Positions 1 through 12,054 of a stretch of DNA of 58,849 nt are shown here, in pieces; position 1 is the stretch's first letter; each line of letters starts with the position of its first letter. Origin of the DNA: Paulinella micropora (Eukaryota; Cercozoa; Imbricatea; Euglyphida); assembly GCA_009731375.1 (NCBI GenBank), contig BJOX01000027.1:315497-374345 (forward strand), written 5' to 3'. The notes under the pieces were generated by a model. That model was not told the DNA's origin. It searched no databases and saw only the letters and a list, made by a program, of their open reading frames with translations. The position numbers and the translations under genes are program-made.

Positions 1-72
1 ACTCCCCTCACGGGTGAGACGATGGAGGCGCATGTGCAGAAATGCATCAGCAATTGACAGAGAAGCACTATT
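1..72 (+). repeat. SINE, 3' end of a copy cut by the window edge
   Basis: Matches the 3' body of the copies at 399-688 and 689-962 (GGGTGAGACGATGGAGGC, then CATGTGCAGAAATGCAT) and runs into an ATT-rich tail. The 5' tRNA-like head lies outside the window. Confidence 0.8.
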
Positions 73-398
<326 letters not shown>

Positions 399-688
399 GG
401 CACCGCGATAGCCCAGTCGTTAAGGTCTACCATCTGGGACCTGTCGCCAGTTCGATTCCCGTCGGTGCCAGTATTTTCAAAGGATATTTTCTTTGAAAGT
501 ATTGGTCTGTCTGGAAGCTAGTTAAGGCTGCTTGGAGCTGCCTTGCGGGGGTGTCAGTAGAGCCTATCGTCAAATCGAGTCTTCGTACTCCCCTCGCGGG
601 TGAGACGATGGAGGCACATGTGCAGAAATGCATTCGCCATTGACTGAGAAGCACTATTATTATTATTAATATTATTATTATTAATAGT
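399..688 (+). repeat. tRNA-derived SINE, full copy
   Basis: A tRNA-like head occupies 399-470. Its acceptor stem arms GGCACCG (399-405) and CGGTGCC pair perfectly, with D-loop-like CCCAGTCGTTAAGG and a T-loop-like GTTCGATTCC. A body of about 180 bp follows (GTATTTTCAAAGGATATTTTC, then the GGGTGAGACGATGG segment), then an ATT tail. The A box is damaged relative to the next copy (CAGTCG instead of CAGTGG). The anticodon and T stems no longer pair well, so this is a SINE head and not a functional tRNA. Confidence 0.85.
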
Positions 689-962
689 GGCACCGCGATA
701 GCCCAGTGGTTAAGGTCTACCATCTGGGACGTGTCGCCAGTTCGATTCCCGTCGGTGCCAGTATTTTTAAAGGATATTTTCTTTGAAAGTATTGGTCTGT
801 CTGGAAGGCTTGGAGCTGCCTTGCGGGTGTGTCAGTAGAGCCTATGGTCAAATCTTCGTACTCCCCTCGCGGGTGAGACGATGGAGGCATATGTGCAGAA
901 ATGCATTCGCCATTGACTTAGAAGCACTATTATTATTATTATTAATATTATTTTTATTTTTT
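689..962 (+). repeat. tRNA-derived SINE, second full copy
   Basis: Same architecture as 399-688: tRNA-like head 689-760, unique body, TTA/ATT tail. It sits directly in the tail of the preceding copy, so the three copies form a tandem chain of tail-into-head insertions. A fourth copy, in reverse orientation and without the head, lies at 56406-56610. Confidence 0.85.
699..749 (+). promoter_or_regulatory. Internal RNA polymerase III promoter (A and B boxes) of the SINE
   Basis: A box TAGCCCAGTGG at 699-709 fits TRGCNNAGYGG. B box AGTTCGATTCC at 739-749 fits GGTTCGANTCC with one mismatch. Their spacing is tRNA-like. This copy has the better-preserved boxes of the two complete heads. Confidence 0.7.
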
Positions 963-1195
963 ACACAAACACTATAGTAATAAAATACTTACCACTCGTA
1001 GAAGCTGAATATGAAGCAGAAGAGATCAGCAATGATCAGTCACCTGGAAATGGAGTGGTATCAAAGATGTATTAATATAAAAGCGGGAACCAACTTATTA
1101 TTAAAATAATCATCATCATTATCTCAGTTTATTATATCATTATTGATACCACTGTCCCATACCACTGTCTCATATCCCTGTCTCATATCACTGTC
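963..1195. other. No feature recognised
   Basis: AT-rich sequence between the SINE cluster and an assembly gap. I see no splice-compatible coding segment. The final part is a short imperfect repeat of CATACCACTGTC-like words. Confidence 0.6.
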
Positions 1196-1323
1196 NNNNN
1201 NNNNNNNNNNNNNNNNNNNNNNNNNNNNNNNNNNNNNNNNNNNNNNNNNNNNNNNNNNNNNNNNNNNNNNNNNNNNNNNNNNNNNNNNNNNNNNNNNNNN
1301 NNNNNNNNNNNNNNNNNNNNNNN
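1196..1323. other. Assembly gap (N)
   Basis: Run of N. It is followed at once by a poly-G stretch, so the missing sequence is probably also G-rich and repetitive. Confidence 0.99.
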
Positions 1324-1425
1324 TTTGGGGGGGGGGGGGGTATCATACTCCAGGGGTATGGGGGGGGTATGATGGGTATGAGGGGGTATGAGGGGGGTAT
1401 GCATACCCCAGGGTATCATACCCGG
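1324..1425. repeat. G-rich minisatellite (GGGTATGA-like)
   Basis: A homopolymer of G followed by degenerate GGGGTATGA/GGGTATCA words, ending with an inverted form (CATACCCC then GGGTATCATACCCGGGTATC). Several runs of four or more G could form a quadruplex. It adjoins the 3' end of the minus-strand gene at 1426-4806. Confidence 0.75.
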
Positions 1426-4400
1426 GTATCGTTTGGCTGTGATGGGAACTAGCTGCACCCCATAACCTTCTAGAGGATCTCTTCCCTCTGGATCAACGAA
1501 CGAATCCATTGCAACAACGCGCATCTCGCCCTTTGGCAATACCGACTTGCGCCTGACCTTGCGAGACGCAATACTATCCCTGCGCATAATAAATTTTGCA
1601 TCATTTTCAATGACAGACAAGCTGCTGTTGCTTACCCCTGACTGCTGGATGCGCTCAGGGCGGTGCTGGAGGCAGAGGCCTTCGCGTCTGCACTGACTTT
1701 GGGGGGGGTTTGAGCGACCACGGTGGCGCGATAGCGCGGAATGGGAGGAAGCGGCTCGTCTTTCGGCAAGCGACCGTTCGCTGCTTGAATATGCGGCTCC
1801 AGTAGGGGATATACGCACTCTTGCAGAAAGCTGTCTCTGGCACGGCCTCTGTGCTCGCTCTGGTCTTTCTTCGTGGCCACTGCATCTATGTCTGCCTCCA
1901 CCAAAAAGGACAAAGCAAAAGTGCGTTCGCTGGCTCCAGCGGGAGTGGTCTCAATCGCGACCAAGCACGATCGCGTGTTTATGGAATTCGCCAGAACTAT
2001 AAACTTGCCAAGCGGGTCCTGTTGCAGGCGACGGCCCAGACTATGCAAGCAACAGATACCGCGATTGCATGTCTGTATGTGCAGCATTGCTTACCCAAGC
2101 ACAAGGCATATGGCCGGGGGCACCATCGTTGTCAATACCCATTCACCTGCCTACGGGTAGGAGAGGGGTGGACTGCAGTGCGTGCTATCAAAGCAGGAAA
2201 TTACGGTCAGGTTCAGCCCGAGGTTGCTCCAGTACTGGCTGTCGACACACGCGAAGTACTCCACAGATGTGCCCACAGAGTACGCTATCACAAGTCTAGA
2301 CATCATTGCAGTAGGGACACGGGGAGGGTGTGAAGAGCAAGGAAAAAACAAAAACAGTTAGTACCCTTTCTGTTGTTGCGCCTGTTCGGTTGCGCTCATT
2401 CCGGCTGGAAATTTATAATAATACTGTTTAAATTTGCGGGCCTGACCTCCCAAAATTTATAATTTTTCTTCGCTTGTTCCCAGGCCGCTCGTGCTGCATC
2501 ATCTGCTTTTTGCTCAGCTATGAGCTTTAGGTTGGCGGCGGTATCGGCATCATCGATCGCGGCTTGGTCCTCCGTACCCTTAGTAATACCGTCTTTCTTG
2601 TCCGCCGTGCTAGCGCTCACCGTAGGATCTTCCGTATGCGTGCCTTTACCGTCTTTCTCGTCCGCGGCGTCGCCCGCCTTATCCGCGATCGACTTGCTTT
2701 TAATGGAGTCTCCCCAAGCACCGAAGAGAGACGATTTTGGTTTTTGGACCGACAGTGGCACCGGCTCTGGCTGTTCATCCTCTTCAGGAAGTTGCAGTGC
2801 ATCCAGATTGTGTGTAAAAACTTCGTCCGATCTCAACAAAGCAGCCCTGGCCGATGCGGAAATTGCGCTCAAGTGCTTGAGCTTTTCCAAAACATCATCT
2901 CTGTCCGGCGGTGGTGGGGGCGGGGGGCTGTGTGCTGCTGGTATCACCCTGCAATGCAATCACATTACGCAGCATGCAAACACCAGAAATTGCAAAACTA
3001 ATACCGTTCCTGCCTGGGAGCTGATGCGCTCGTCTCCTCAAGACCCTCCTTTGCCTCGTCACTGCAAAATATGCCAATGTCATGAGAAAACGACATCAAG
3101 ATGACAGTACCCAGTGGCAGCTAGCGCTTCAGAGAAATCGACACGACGTGAAACTGGTCCAGCAGCCTTTTTGCTGCCAAGCCTCCCACCACGCTGCTTA
3201 CGGCCGGGCGACCACTGCAAGAACGATTCGTTTATTTGTTTATTTGTTTATTTNNNNNNNNNNNNNNNNNNNNNNNNNNNNNNNNNNNNNNNNNNNNNNN
3301 NNNNNNNNNNNNNNNNNNNNNNNNNNNNNNNNNNNNNNNNNNNNNNNNNNNNNNNNNNNNNNNNNNNNNNNNNNNNNNNNNNNNNNNNNNNNNNNNNNNN
3401 NNNNNNNNNNNNNNNNNNNNNNNNNNNNNNNNNNNNNNNNNNNNNNNNNNNNNNNNNNNNNNNNNNNNNNNNNNNNNNNNNNNNNNNNNNNNNNNNNNNN
3501 NNNNNNNNNNNNNNNNNNNNNNNNNNNNNNNNNNNNNNNNNNNNNNNNNNNNNNNNNNNNNNNNNNNNNNNNNNNNNNNNNNNNNNNNNNNNNNNNNNNN
3601 NNNNNTTATGTATGTATGTGTGCATGCGTGTAGGTATGCATGCAATATATGTATGTATGCTTTGTTGTTGCATGCATGCATGTGCGTATTTTGTCGTGCC
3701 TCATCATTCATTTCCTTATTTAATTGTTTATTTGTTCATTTATTTGTTTATTTACGAACTTACTTACTTACTTTCCTAACTATGTATGTATGTATGTATG
3801 CGTGTAGGTATGCATGCAATATATGTATGTATGCTTTGTTGTTGTTGCATGCATGCATGTACGTATTTTGTCGTGCCTCATCATTCATTTCCTTATTTAA
3901 TTGTTTATTTGTTCGTTTATTTGTTTATTTACGAACTTACTTACTTACTTTCCTAACTATGTATGTATGTATGTATGCATGCGTGTAGGTATGCATGCAA
4001 TATATGTATGTATGCTTTGTTGTTGTTGCATGCATGCATGTACGTATTTTGTCGTGCCTCATCATCCATTTCCTTATTTAATTGTTTATTTGTTCATTTA
4101 TTTGTTTATTTACGAACTACTTACTTACTTTCCTAAATATGTATGTATGTATGTGTGCATGCGTGTAGGTATGCATGCAATAATAATAATTGTATGTATG
4201 CTCTGTTGTTGTTGCATGCATGGATGTAATTATTTTCTCGTTACTCATCATTCATTTCTTGATTTGATTGCTTATTTATTTATTTATTTGTTTATTTACG
4301 AACTTACTTACTTACTTTCCTAACTATGTATGTATGAAGCAGCAAACCTTCTGCTGCGATTGTGCCTTCTTCGTGGCTCGAGAAGGTTTGCCCTCCCGCC

Positions 4401-4806
4401 GTTTTTTCGGCTGTTGTTCAGCTTCTGACACGTGCGAGTCATCCTTTTTTTCAGCTGAACCAGGCTGCTGACGCTTTGCCCTAGCTCTGCGACTATGAGT
4501 CGTCTTTTGTTCTGCCAGGCTAGGGTCAAAAAACTTTGGCTTTCCTGTGAGACTGCGAACTTTGGCTTTTCCTTGCGGGGCGTATCGAAAGACCATATTG
4601 TCTTCTTTTATGTCCCATGCCGGCACATTGGGATCTGGGCTTGGAAAATCATTGTACTGCATCGTGATTGCAGTGTCAATTTTGCAGTCGCCTAGCGGTT
4701 GCCATGTCTCGTCGTTATTCACTTGCACAAACACCGTCTGCTGTCCATCCTTTCTTTCCACACGATAGGCCTCGATAGTTTCTACAATAATTTTCTCCTT
4801 AGGCAT
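1420..4806 (-). CDS. Multi-exon nuclear-type protein with N-terminal chromodomain-like segment (3' end in repeat/gap)
   Basis: The start is ATG at 4806. The first about 50 residues (VETIEAYRVERKDGQQ..., TWQPLGDC) follow the chromodomain pattern: hydrophobic strand, FVxV, then TWxPL. A Lys/Arg-rich tail follows. Exons that join in phase: 4806-about 4350 (ending SQQK); 3216-about 3114 (SPGRKQRGGR...LAATG); about 3064-3002 (DEAKEGLEETSASAPRQE); about 2952-2441 (PPPPPPP, then an acidic/Ala-rich stretch). Less certain exons lie at about 2290-2160, 2060-1638 and 1578-1420 (DSIASRKVRRKSVLPKGE). The intron after exon 1 holds a minisatellite and a gap. No enzyme motif is seen. The chromodomain call is by pattern only and could be wrong. 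It is divergent from the gene at 5093. Confidence 0.5.
3254..3605. other. Assembly gap (N)
   Basis: Run of N inside the first intron of the 1420-4806 gene, between TTTG-rich repeat and the minisatellite. Confidence 0.99.
3606..4322. repeat. Minisatellite, four tandem units of about 178 bp
   Basis: Units start near 3606, 3780, 3957 and 4137. Each has TATG repeats, GCGTGTAGGTATGCATGCAA, TTGTTG with a GCATGCATG palindrome, a TCATTCATTTCCTTATTTAA segment, TTTA/TTTG repeats and CTTACTTACTTTCCTAA. The copies differ by small indels. The last unit gained AATAATAAT. It is intronic and not CRISPR: the repeats are long and have no unique spacers. Confidence 0.9.
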
Positions 4807-5092
4807 GCGAAAGGCAGTGGGGTAACAGGAACAGCACTTGAACTAGTTGAAGCGGGAATGCTCTCAAACTTAAGGAGCAATGCCAAAGAAACCCGCCGAA
4901 TGCCACTATTCCCTGTACGGTACGGTGAGTTTAGGAGCTTTGAAAAAGCACCCTTGTGACACGTTTGTGCAGAGCGAGCCACTAGTGACACACCCTCGCA
5001 GGTCGTCACCTCTTCTCTTGTTATGTTACATCCCACTTGTGCTGTAGTCGGCATCCCAATCTCGACCCTTTTCAGCTTGGAGGCTTCAGCCT
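4807..5092. promoter_or_regulatory. Divergent intergenic region between the 4806(-) and 5093(+) genes
   Basis: About 290 bp separate the two opposed predicted starts, so any promoter for both genes must lie here or overlap the first exons. I see no convincing TATA box. Assignment is by position only. The plus-strand start is uncertain, so the region could be shorter or longer. Confidence 0.35.
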
Positions 5093-8063
5093 TTGGAAAG
5101 CTCTATTCGGTGCTATACGAACAATGTGATTGTGAGTATGAACTGCTTGTTGTTGCTGTCCCAGAGGCATGCCATGTCGTTCCTAGCCAGATTAGCCACC
5201 CAATCAACCATAAGCCAGTCGGCAGTACAGTCTGCTGTAGCAAGGAGTCGGTCCTCTATACCGCTGTCTGCAAAGGTGGAGCTAGTGGAACAACGAGCTA
5301 GTTCTCGAGTGTCAGAAGTCGCACCGTCAGCCCTTGCTTCATTCAATATGTTGAGCCCATCGAGTGGATCTGCATTCTCTTCCGGGGGCGTGTCAGATAC
5401 TGAATCTAGTGCACATAGCGGCCATCATTCCAGGAAGCGACTTGATGAGACGCTAGTCGATGTTCGGCACCGTAAGACTTTGGAAAGGAGCAGGAGATAC
5501 CAGGAAAAGATGCGCTCAAGTAAGAGTCTCGATGGGATGACGGATGACCAACTGATGTGCTTACTTTTATCTAAGAAAGGCAAGGAGCAGTTCCCCCAAG
5601 TATCAGCGCTAGTACAGCAAGGGCAAGCGGAAGCTGCAGCTGCCAAGGCTGTCAAAGAAATTGTGCAGAGTTTTCCCTATCGATCAGCTCACAAGCAGGC
5701 TTTTGTTGGGAAGCTTCGAGGGAAGATGACCTCAAAACAATTTCAAGAAATCTTTACTTCGATCAGCGATCGGTATGCGCGCAAAGCAGCAAAAGCTGTT
5801 CGAGATGCTGACGCCAATCTGCAGGAAGGGGTAAAACTGAAGAAGCCTGACATCTTTTCACAGCAAGTGATGGCGAACGCCGAGCGAGAAAAGATCACAC
5901 CGATGGAGAAGCGGATCACTGCTTCTGTTGTGAAAGAGAACTTGGCTGGGAAGTCAGGGTCTAACGCTGCATTTTGGTTTGGATCATTGGACTCCTTTTT
6001 TAATTGGTTCAGAACCACAGCCCACCCTCAAATCTACGCGCAAATGGTGGAGGAGTCAGGGGGCTTCGAGCGCTTGGCGCACATTATGCGGGGTGGAAAG
6101 TGGAATGAGCAAAACTCAGCTGCATATCTTTGTAAGGGAGGCTGCGTCAGGCCAGGAAGCACCGATGTATGCCACCACAACTATGTCCCTCGCAATCGCA
6201 AGACTGTTGGTAAGATACTGAAGGAGGAGGATGTTCTGTTTCGTTGCATTACCAAAACAGTCCCTTGCAAGTGGCACGACAACTGGGACAAATGGCAGGC
6301 CGAGCTATTGCGAGAGAAGCTTTGACAGAGGAGAAGCGGAACTTGGAAAAGATCAAAAACCTCAAGGAAAAAATCAAAAAGTGCGAGAGACACGACGCGC
6401 AGTACAAGGTGCAGCGAAGGTCACTCCCAGCTTCCATTCGGCTTGTTTGTGAGACTTTTTTGCATGTGCAGCCACATCACGCAACAAATCGATCTGCTTG
6501 AACCTGGGCTTGGCGCTTGGGTAGTCTATCAGGACTACATATCTTGGTACTCCGAAACAGGCGTGAAGATGAATGATTTGTTGTTCACTCGCGTCACACG
6601 GCGGACGGACGGGGAGCTGCAGTATGAATACATCCATAATATTATGAGATGTGAGCATTCCGGCGCCACGACTCGGTATATACGGGATTACCACATGCGA
6701 ACTGAGGAGGAAGGATGCAGCGGAGAGATGTCATCTCTTCCGGGCCCGGGCATCCGCACAGGCGATGGCGGGGGCGATTTCCATAACAGAGAGTGCATCA
6801 TGGCGGAATCCAAGTATTTAGTATGTCACGCACCAGCTGATTGAATGCAGTCTGGCTGTAGGTTCTGGCAGAAGTACAACATTGAGATGCGCTCAGATAT
6901 GCTGTGCGGCGGGCATGCCTGGAACGTGTGCGACGCGGACAAAGGCATACACACTAAGGTATTTCTCACGAGTCAGCTTGAGCAGGGCCGTGGTTTCGAT
7001 ATCGTTGAGGATTGGCTTCTTGCAGCTGCAAAAGCAGGGTTTGAGAACCATCGGTACTACGGTCACGACAGGGACGTGATCGAAGCGTGGATCAGCAAGA
7101 ACAAGGAGAATCCCCGGAAGGTTGCGACGTGGATGTTTCAGGAGCTGCGCTCATTTGTTTACTACCGGCCAACAGATGAGGGTAAAATTTTTACGCCTGG
7201 TGTGGCCTACGGCGCGGTTCACAGCGATGTTGAGTTCCGTAACCGCATTGTGTTGGATTTACGCCAAGAAAAACAAGGATGCTAAGGAGGGCAAGCGGTG
7301 CGAGAAGTTCACCCAGAGCTTGAAGTACCCCGTACCTGCGCAAAAGGACGAGCGGTGCAAGTCCAAACATCAGAGCTTGGGGGAGCCAGCCTTGGCGATA
7401 CACGTGAAGTCCGGAGCGACCGATGGCATGAGCTAGTACTACGAGGAAAAGCAGAGCTACTTCAACTCGGTGTCTGCTGCCAGCGGGAGAGCAAAGAGCA
7501 AGGCAAAGGGAAGGTTCACCCAAATGCTCAAGCCCGAATGTATCGCTTTGCTGAAAGGGTTAGGGCTGTCGACGCAGGGTAAGGTGGCCGACCTTCAGCA
7601 GAGACTGGAGGACGCTATGGCGAGCCACAAGGGACGCGACGGCGACGGCGACGGCGGCAATACCGAAGGTGGCGCAGGCAAAAGCAGCAAAAAGAAAGCA
7701 AATAAAAAAGCAGGCCGGAAAAGGAAGCAGCCGGGCAACGCAGCGCGTGGTGGCCCTTCCTCCGGAGCGGCAGTGCGAGGCTCACGTCCCGCTGGGCGGG
7801 GCGGAACAGCAAAGCGACAGAGGAGGGCGGCTCGGCCGGTGAATTACCAGGAGTCAGATCATGAGGAAGATCAAAAGGACAGCGACTGGGACGAGGGGGA
7901 CGCAAATTCCGAAGGAGGCGAGATCTGGCTCTGCAAACATTGCAACCATCCCAACAGCAACAACCCTCCTCCAGGCAGCGAAGATTACGTAGGCTGTGAG
8001 CTGTGCGAGCCCCCTGGCGGCTTTCCCGATAGCAGCAGCGAGGACAAAGCACTTGTCTGGTGA
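5093..8063 (+). CDS. Multi-exon protein with coiled coil, SAP-like segment and RanBP2-like zinc finger
   Basis: A long first coding block (5093-about 6320) is Ser/Ala-rich at its N-terminus. It has charged helices (TLERSRRYQEKMRSSKSLDG) and a Cys/His-rich part (CKGGCVRPGSTDVCHHNY). A Lys/Glu coiled coil lies at about 6320-6418, in a frame that needs an unresolved junction near 6300. An intron at about 6420-6470 joins in phase to 6471-7285. The 3' block (to 8063) has a SAP-like helix pair (LKPECIALLKGLGL then KVADLQQRLEDA), a basic Gly/Arg stretch, an acidic stretch, and WLCKHC...CELC, a W-x-C-x2-C...C-x2-C zinc-finger pattern. In-frame stops at about 6840 and 7434 can be removed by very short introns. 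SAP and zinc finger suggest DNA/chromatin binding; the central part is unrecognised. Confidence 0.55.
6821..6850 (+). other. Candidate 30-nt mini-intron
   Basis: Begins GTATGT and ends TGCAG. The length is a multiple of three and it contains an in-frame TGA. The same reading frame continues on both sides (ending ...AESKYL, resuming SGCRFWQKYNIEM). Removing it restores one open frame from 6471 to 7285. Confidence 0.45.
7404..7436 (+). other. Candidate 33-nt mini-intron
   Basis: Begins GTGAAG and ends GAGCTAG. The only in-frame stop between 7122 and 8063 is the TAG at its 3' end. Excision of 33 nt keeps the frame and joins ...PALAIH to YYEEKQSYF. A point mutation to TAG would give the same picture. 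Confidence 0.35.
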
Positions 8064-9098
8064 ATTACTTGCATAGAATTCGTATTTGCCGCAGCAAAAT
8101 TGTTTGGCTGATTTAGATTGACTTGGGCGCCTTCACGGTCGACAGTGCGATGGTGGCTGGCACGCTTCGGTGGCTCGTAGTGCCACCGGAGGCGGGAATG
8201 CATAATCATTTTCTTTTTTGCAATATTTTTTTCCGCTTTTGCTTCATCAACATGCGGTTTTTTTGCTGTTTGCGCAAGCATTTGCCTTGTCACGGTTATA
8301 GGTAGGTGCGTGGTGCGGGGTGGTACGCAGGTGGCAGGCGATCGGTCGCGCCGATGCGCGCTCAGCGCGCATTCATCAAGTATTTTTTGTTTCAAGTTTA
8401 GTGTTGTTTTGTTTCATTCACTGCTGTATTTCTAGCGGGGAATCAGTACTTCCGTGATATCCGGGATCGGGACATGTAATAATACTGTTTTGCGGGTGCA
8501 GAGCAAGAGGTGGCGCTAAGTGCCACCACAGGCGTGGATTTTCCCGCCAAAGCAATCTTCATAATCAGTTTTAAGTTTTTTCTTTTTTATTCCGTTTATC
8601 TATACATAAATTCTATGCAGCCGTCCACGTTGCGACTATAATATTGCTGGTGGGATGCAAGCAGTACGTGTTTGTCCTGGGTGGCACGGTGTGGTGGCGC
8701 CCAAGTGCCACCAGAGGTGAGATAAATCAGGAAAATAATTTGTCATTGATGCATGGCTTGTTTATGTTTGTTTATTATATGTTTTAGTTGCAGGAAAGCG
8801 TTTGTAACATATCGTATACAATGAATTAGCGCGTATGACTAGCTGTTTGACTGTAGTGTCGGTAGTACTACGTCGGGCTGAGAGTCAGACGCAATAGGTA
8901 TCAAAGTTTTTTTTGCAGACTTTTGCAGTAAAAAAGATTTTTTTTAGCATTAAAATAATGCTTTTACGAATAATACTGACATTTTAATAATTTACGCAAA
9001 ATTTTGCTTCCCTACGACCGGACATGGGGCGGCTCTTCGTATCAGGAAGAGGATCATACATCAATGTAGGGGGAGCCCCTCGGCGAAAAACGTAAAGC
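8064..9098. other. Intergenic, no gene recognised
   Basis: AT-rich sequence. A phrase around GGTGGC...AAGTGCCACC recurs with variation near 8170-8195, 8510-8530 and 8680-8715, always followed by GAGG/CAGG and a purine stretch. It may be a small dispersed motif (arms GTGGCxC/GTGCCAC). Nothing coding can be supported. Confidence 0.5.
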
Positions 9099-9464
9099 CA
9101 CAAAAAAAAAAAACACAAAAACAAAGGAAAAGAAGAGGAGAAAAGTGAAACGCCAGACGAGGAAGCACTTGAATTGGACCAAGATCAGGGCGACCTTCCA
9201 CAAGGTAAGAACAGTGTCTTTTAAATTATAATAACATAAGCACTTGTATAATGTATTGACATTTTGACGAACATACCTAATAGTATGTACAGAGTTTTAC
9301 ATAAATATTATTGTGTGTACAGGACTACTTAATAAGGATCTCATTGCTGACTGGCCGAACTACAAGAGTCTCTCATCTAATTTGATCCCAGAAGTCGAGG
9401 TAGATGCAGCAGACGTAGATGCAATGGTCGTCCATACCAGGTGCCTTTCTCTCTCTCTGTCTCT

Positions 9465-9510
<46 letters not shown>

Positions 9511-9545
9511 CCTCTCTCTTTGTCTCTTTATATATATACATATAC

Positions 9546-9619
<74 letters not shown>

Positions 9620-9652
9620 CTACTTCCCTCCCTGCCTGGCCTNNNNNNNNNN

Positions 9653-9729
<77 letters not shown>

Positions 9730-9902
9730 TCCCTCCCTGCCTGGCCTACCTCTCGACCTCTCCCCCTCCCCCGCCGCGAGCGCCGCGAATATGCCGCGAG
9801 CACTGAGAGTGTCGTGTACATACCGCAAGTATGCAAATAATATATATTATATATATACCGCGAGCGCCGCGAATATGCCGCGAGGGGCATACATATATTA
9901 TT

Positions 9903-9954
<52 letters not shown>

Positions 9955-10224
9955 TCCCTCCCTGGCTGGCCTACCTCTCAACCTCTCCCCTCTCCCCCGC
10001 CGCGAGCGCCGCGAATATGCCGCGAGCACTGAGAGTGTCGTGTACATACCGCAAGTATGCAAGTAATATATATTATATATATGCCGCGAGCGCCGCAAAT
10101 ATGCCGCGAGGGGCATACATATATTATTTGCATACTTGCGGTCTGTACACGTACCTGTTCTTATTTAGGGACGAGGGGTGACACGTTCGTATGATGCACT
10201 TGTTGCCAAGCTTGAGGGCAAAGG

Positions 10225-10289
<65 letters not shown>

Positions 10290-11665
10290 GCTCTCACATA
10301 TACACGCAACTCATTAATGTCTATCTATCTCTCTTCTCATACACAACAACACGCACACACACAATTTTCACAAATTCAATTGGAATATACATATAAGCAT
10401 ATACATATACATTCATTAATTATATAATTTATACAGGTGGACACGAAGTGGGGAGTGCAGGAGGTCGGCTTCGGCTGCAGGATATTCGATAAGAACCAGC
10501 GGGAGTTCCACGTGCTTGGGCCTTGCTTTCTCTATAGGAAAGGATGGTAATACTATGCACATACATGCATGACACACTAACGCTTAGAAACATATACTTT
10601 AATTCCTACATACATACCATGCTATATACAACAATACTTACAATATTAGGTTCTGGCTTGTCCGCCCACACGATAAAGAGGTCCCCGGTTTGCTGTGGCA
10701 CGAGGATGTGGACTGGGGCGAAACGCTGGACAAGGTGGACCAGTCGCAGTCAACGAAACTAATGAAATTGATGGAGCACATCATTCGTAAGGTCGACCTC
10801 AGACTCTTTTTCAGATATGTACTGTCTCTCTCTCTCTCTCTGCTGTTGCCGCTGCTGCCGTTGTTGCCGCTGCTTCCCTCCCTGCCTAGCTTCCCTCCCT
10901 GCCTGGCTCCCCTCTCCCCTCTCCCTCAATCTTCCACCCCCCGCTCCCCTCTCCCCCTCTTAGGGCAGAACAACAGACGAAAAAGGAAAACCGCCTCAAA
11001 ATGTGGACATCAAAGTAATTGATGTCTCATCAAAGAAGGAGAAGAAAAAAACGACAAGGAGATCGAAGGAAGCGGAATTATGTGGAGATGAGACAGGCGA
11101 ACAAGGGACGAAGAAGCCCAAGCAGAAGAAATCGAGGTATGCATGTATGTATGTAGGACGAAGGAAGCCGAACCATCTGAAGATGAGACAAGCAAACAAG
11201 TGACAAAGAAAGCCAAGACAAAATCGAGGAAAGCTGCATCTGCAGAGGAAGACAGCGAAACAGAGGTCGAGGACAACAAGGTACACATACACATATATAC
11301 ATACATACATACATACATACATACAGCTGCAGACATACATACATAGGTACTGCCATTCACGATCTCCGGCATGAGTCGACAAGACACAGAATCCCTGGCC
11401 ACCACAATGGGAATGTGGGATACGCATATACACGCATGCAGGCATACATACAAACATGCATAGATAGACAAACATGCAAGTATACATGTTTGACATTCAT
11501 GCATTATTATGCGACCACACATAGATACATACATACAGACATACATACAAGATCAATTATGTATTCTTATATGCAATACATAAATGCATACATACATTAT
11601 TAGTTGGCGCTTTTGCTGGATACAACTGTGATGGGTGCAAGCAAGGCCCCATAGATGTGGTCTCC

Positions 11666-11757
<92 letters not shown>

Positions 11758-11965
11758 GTCTATCTATCTACTTACCTAGGTTCACCACCTACCAGTCGCC
11801 CGACCCGGACACCAGAACTGACATGTATCAAGCCGAACCAGGTCATACACATGCAATAATACGTGCACATTATTATACACAATATAAATATATATACATA
11901 CACAATGATGCTGTGAAGAAGATATACATATGCATATTGATATACATATACATATGCATAATAAT

Positions 11966-11998
<33 letters not shown>

Positions 11999-12004
11999 TA
12001 TAAC

Positions 12005-12054
<50 letters not shown>

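Noticed and set aside
689-760. Functional tRNA gene
   Set aside because: Acceptor stem and pol III boxes are good, but anticodon and T stems do not pair, and the unit continues into a SINE body.
783-977. 64-residue frame and its reverse-strand partner at 56433-56711
   Set aside because: Both are translations of the SINE body; the repeated match reflects the repeat, not a protein.
3606-4322. CRISPR-like tandem repeats
   Set aside because: Units of about 178 bp repeat in full, without unique spacers, in a eukaryotic intron: a minisatellite.
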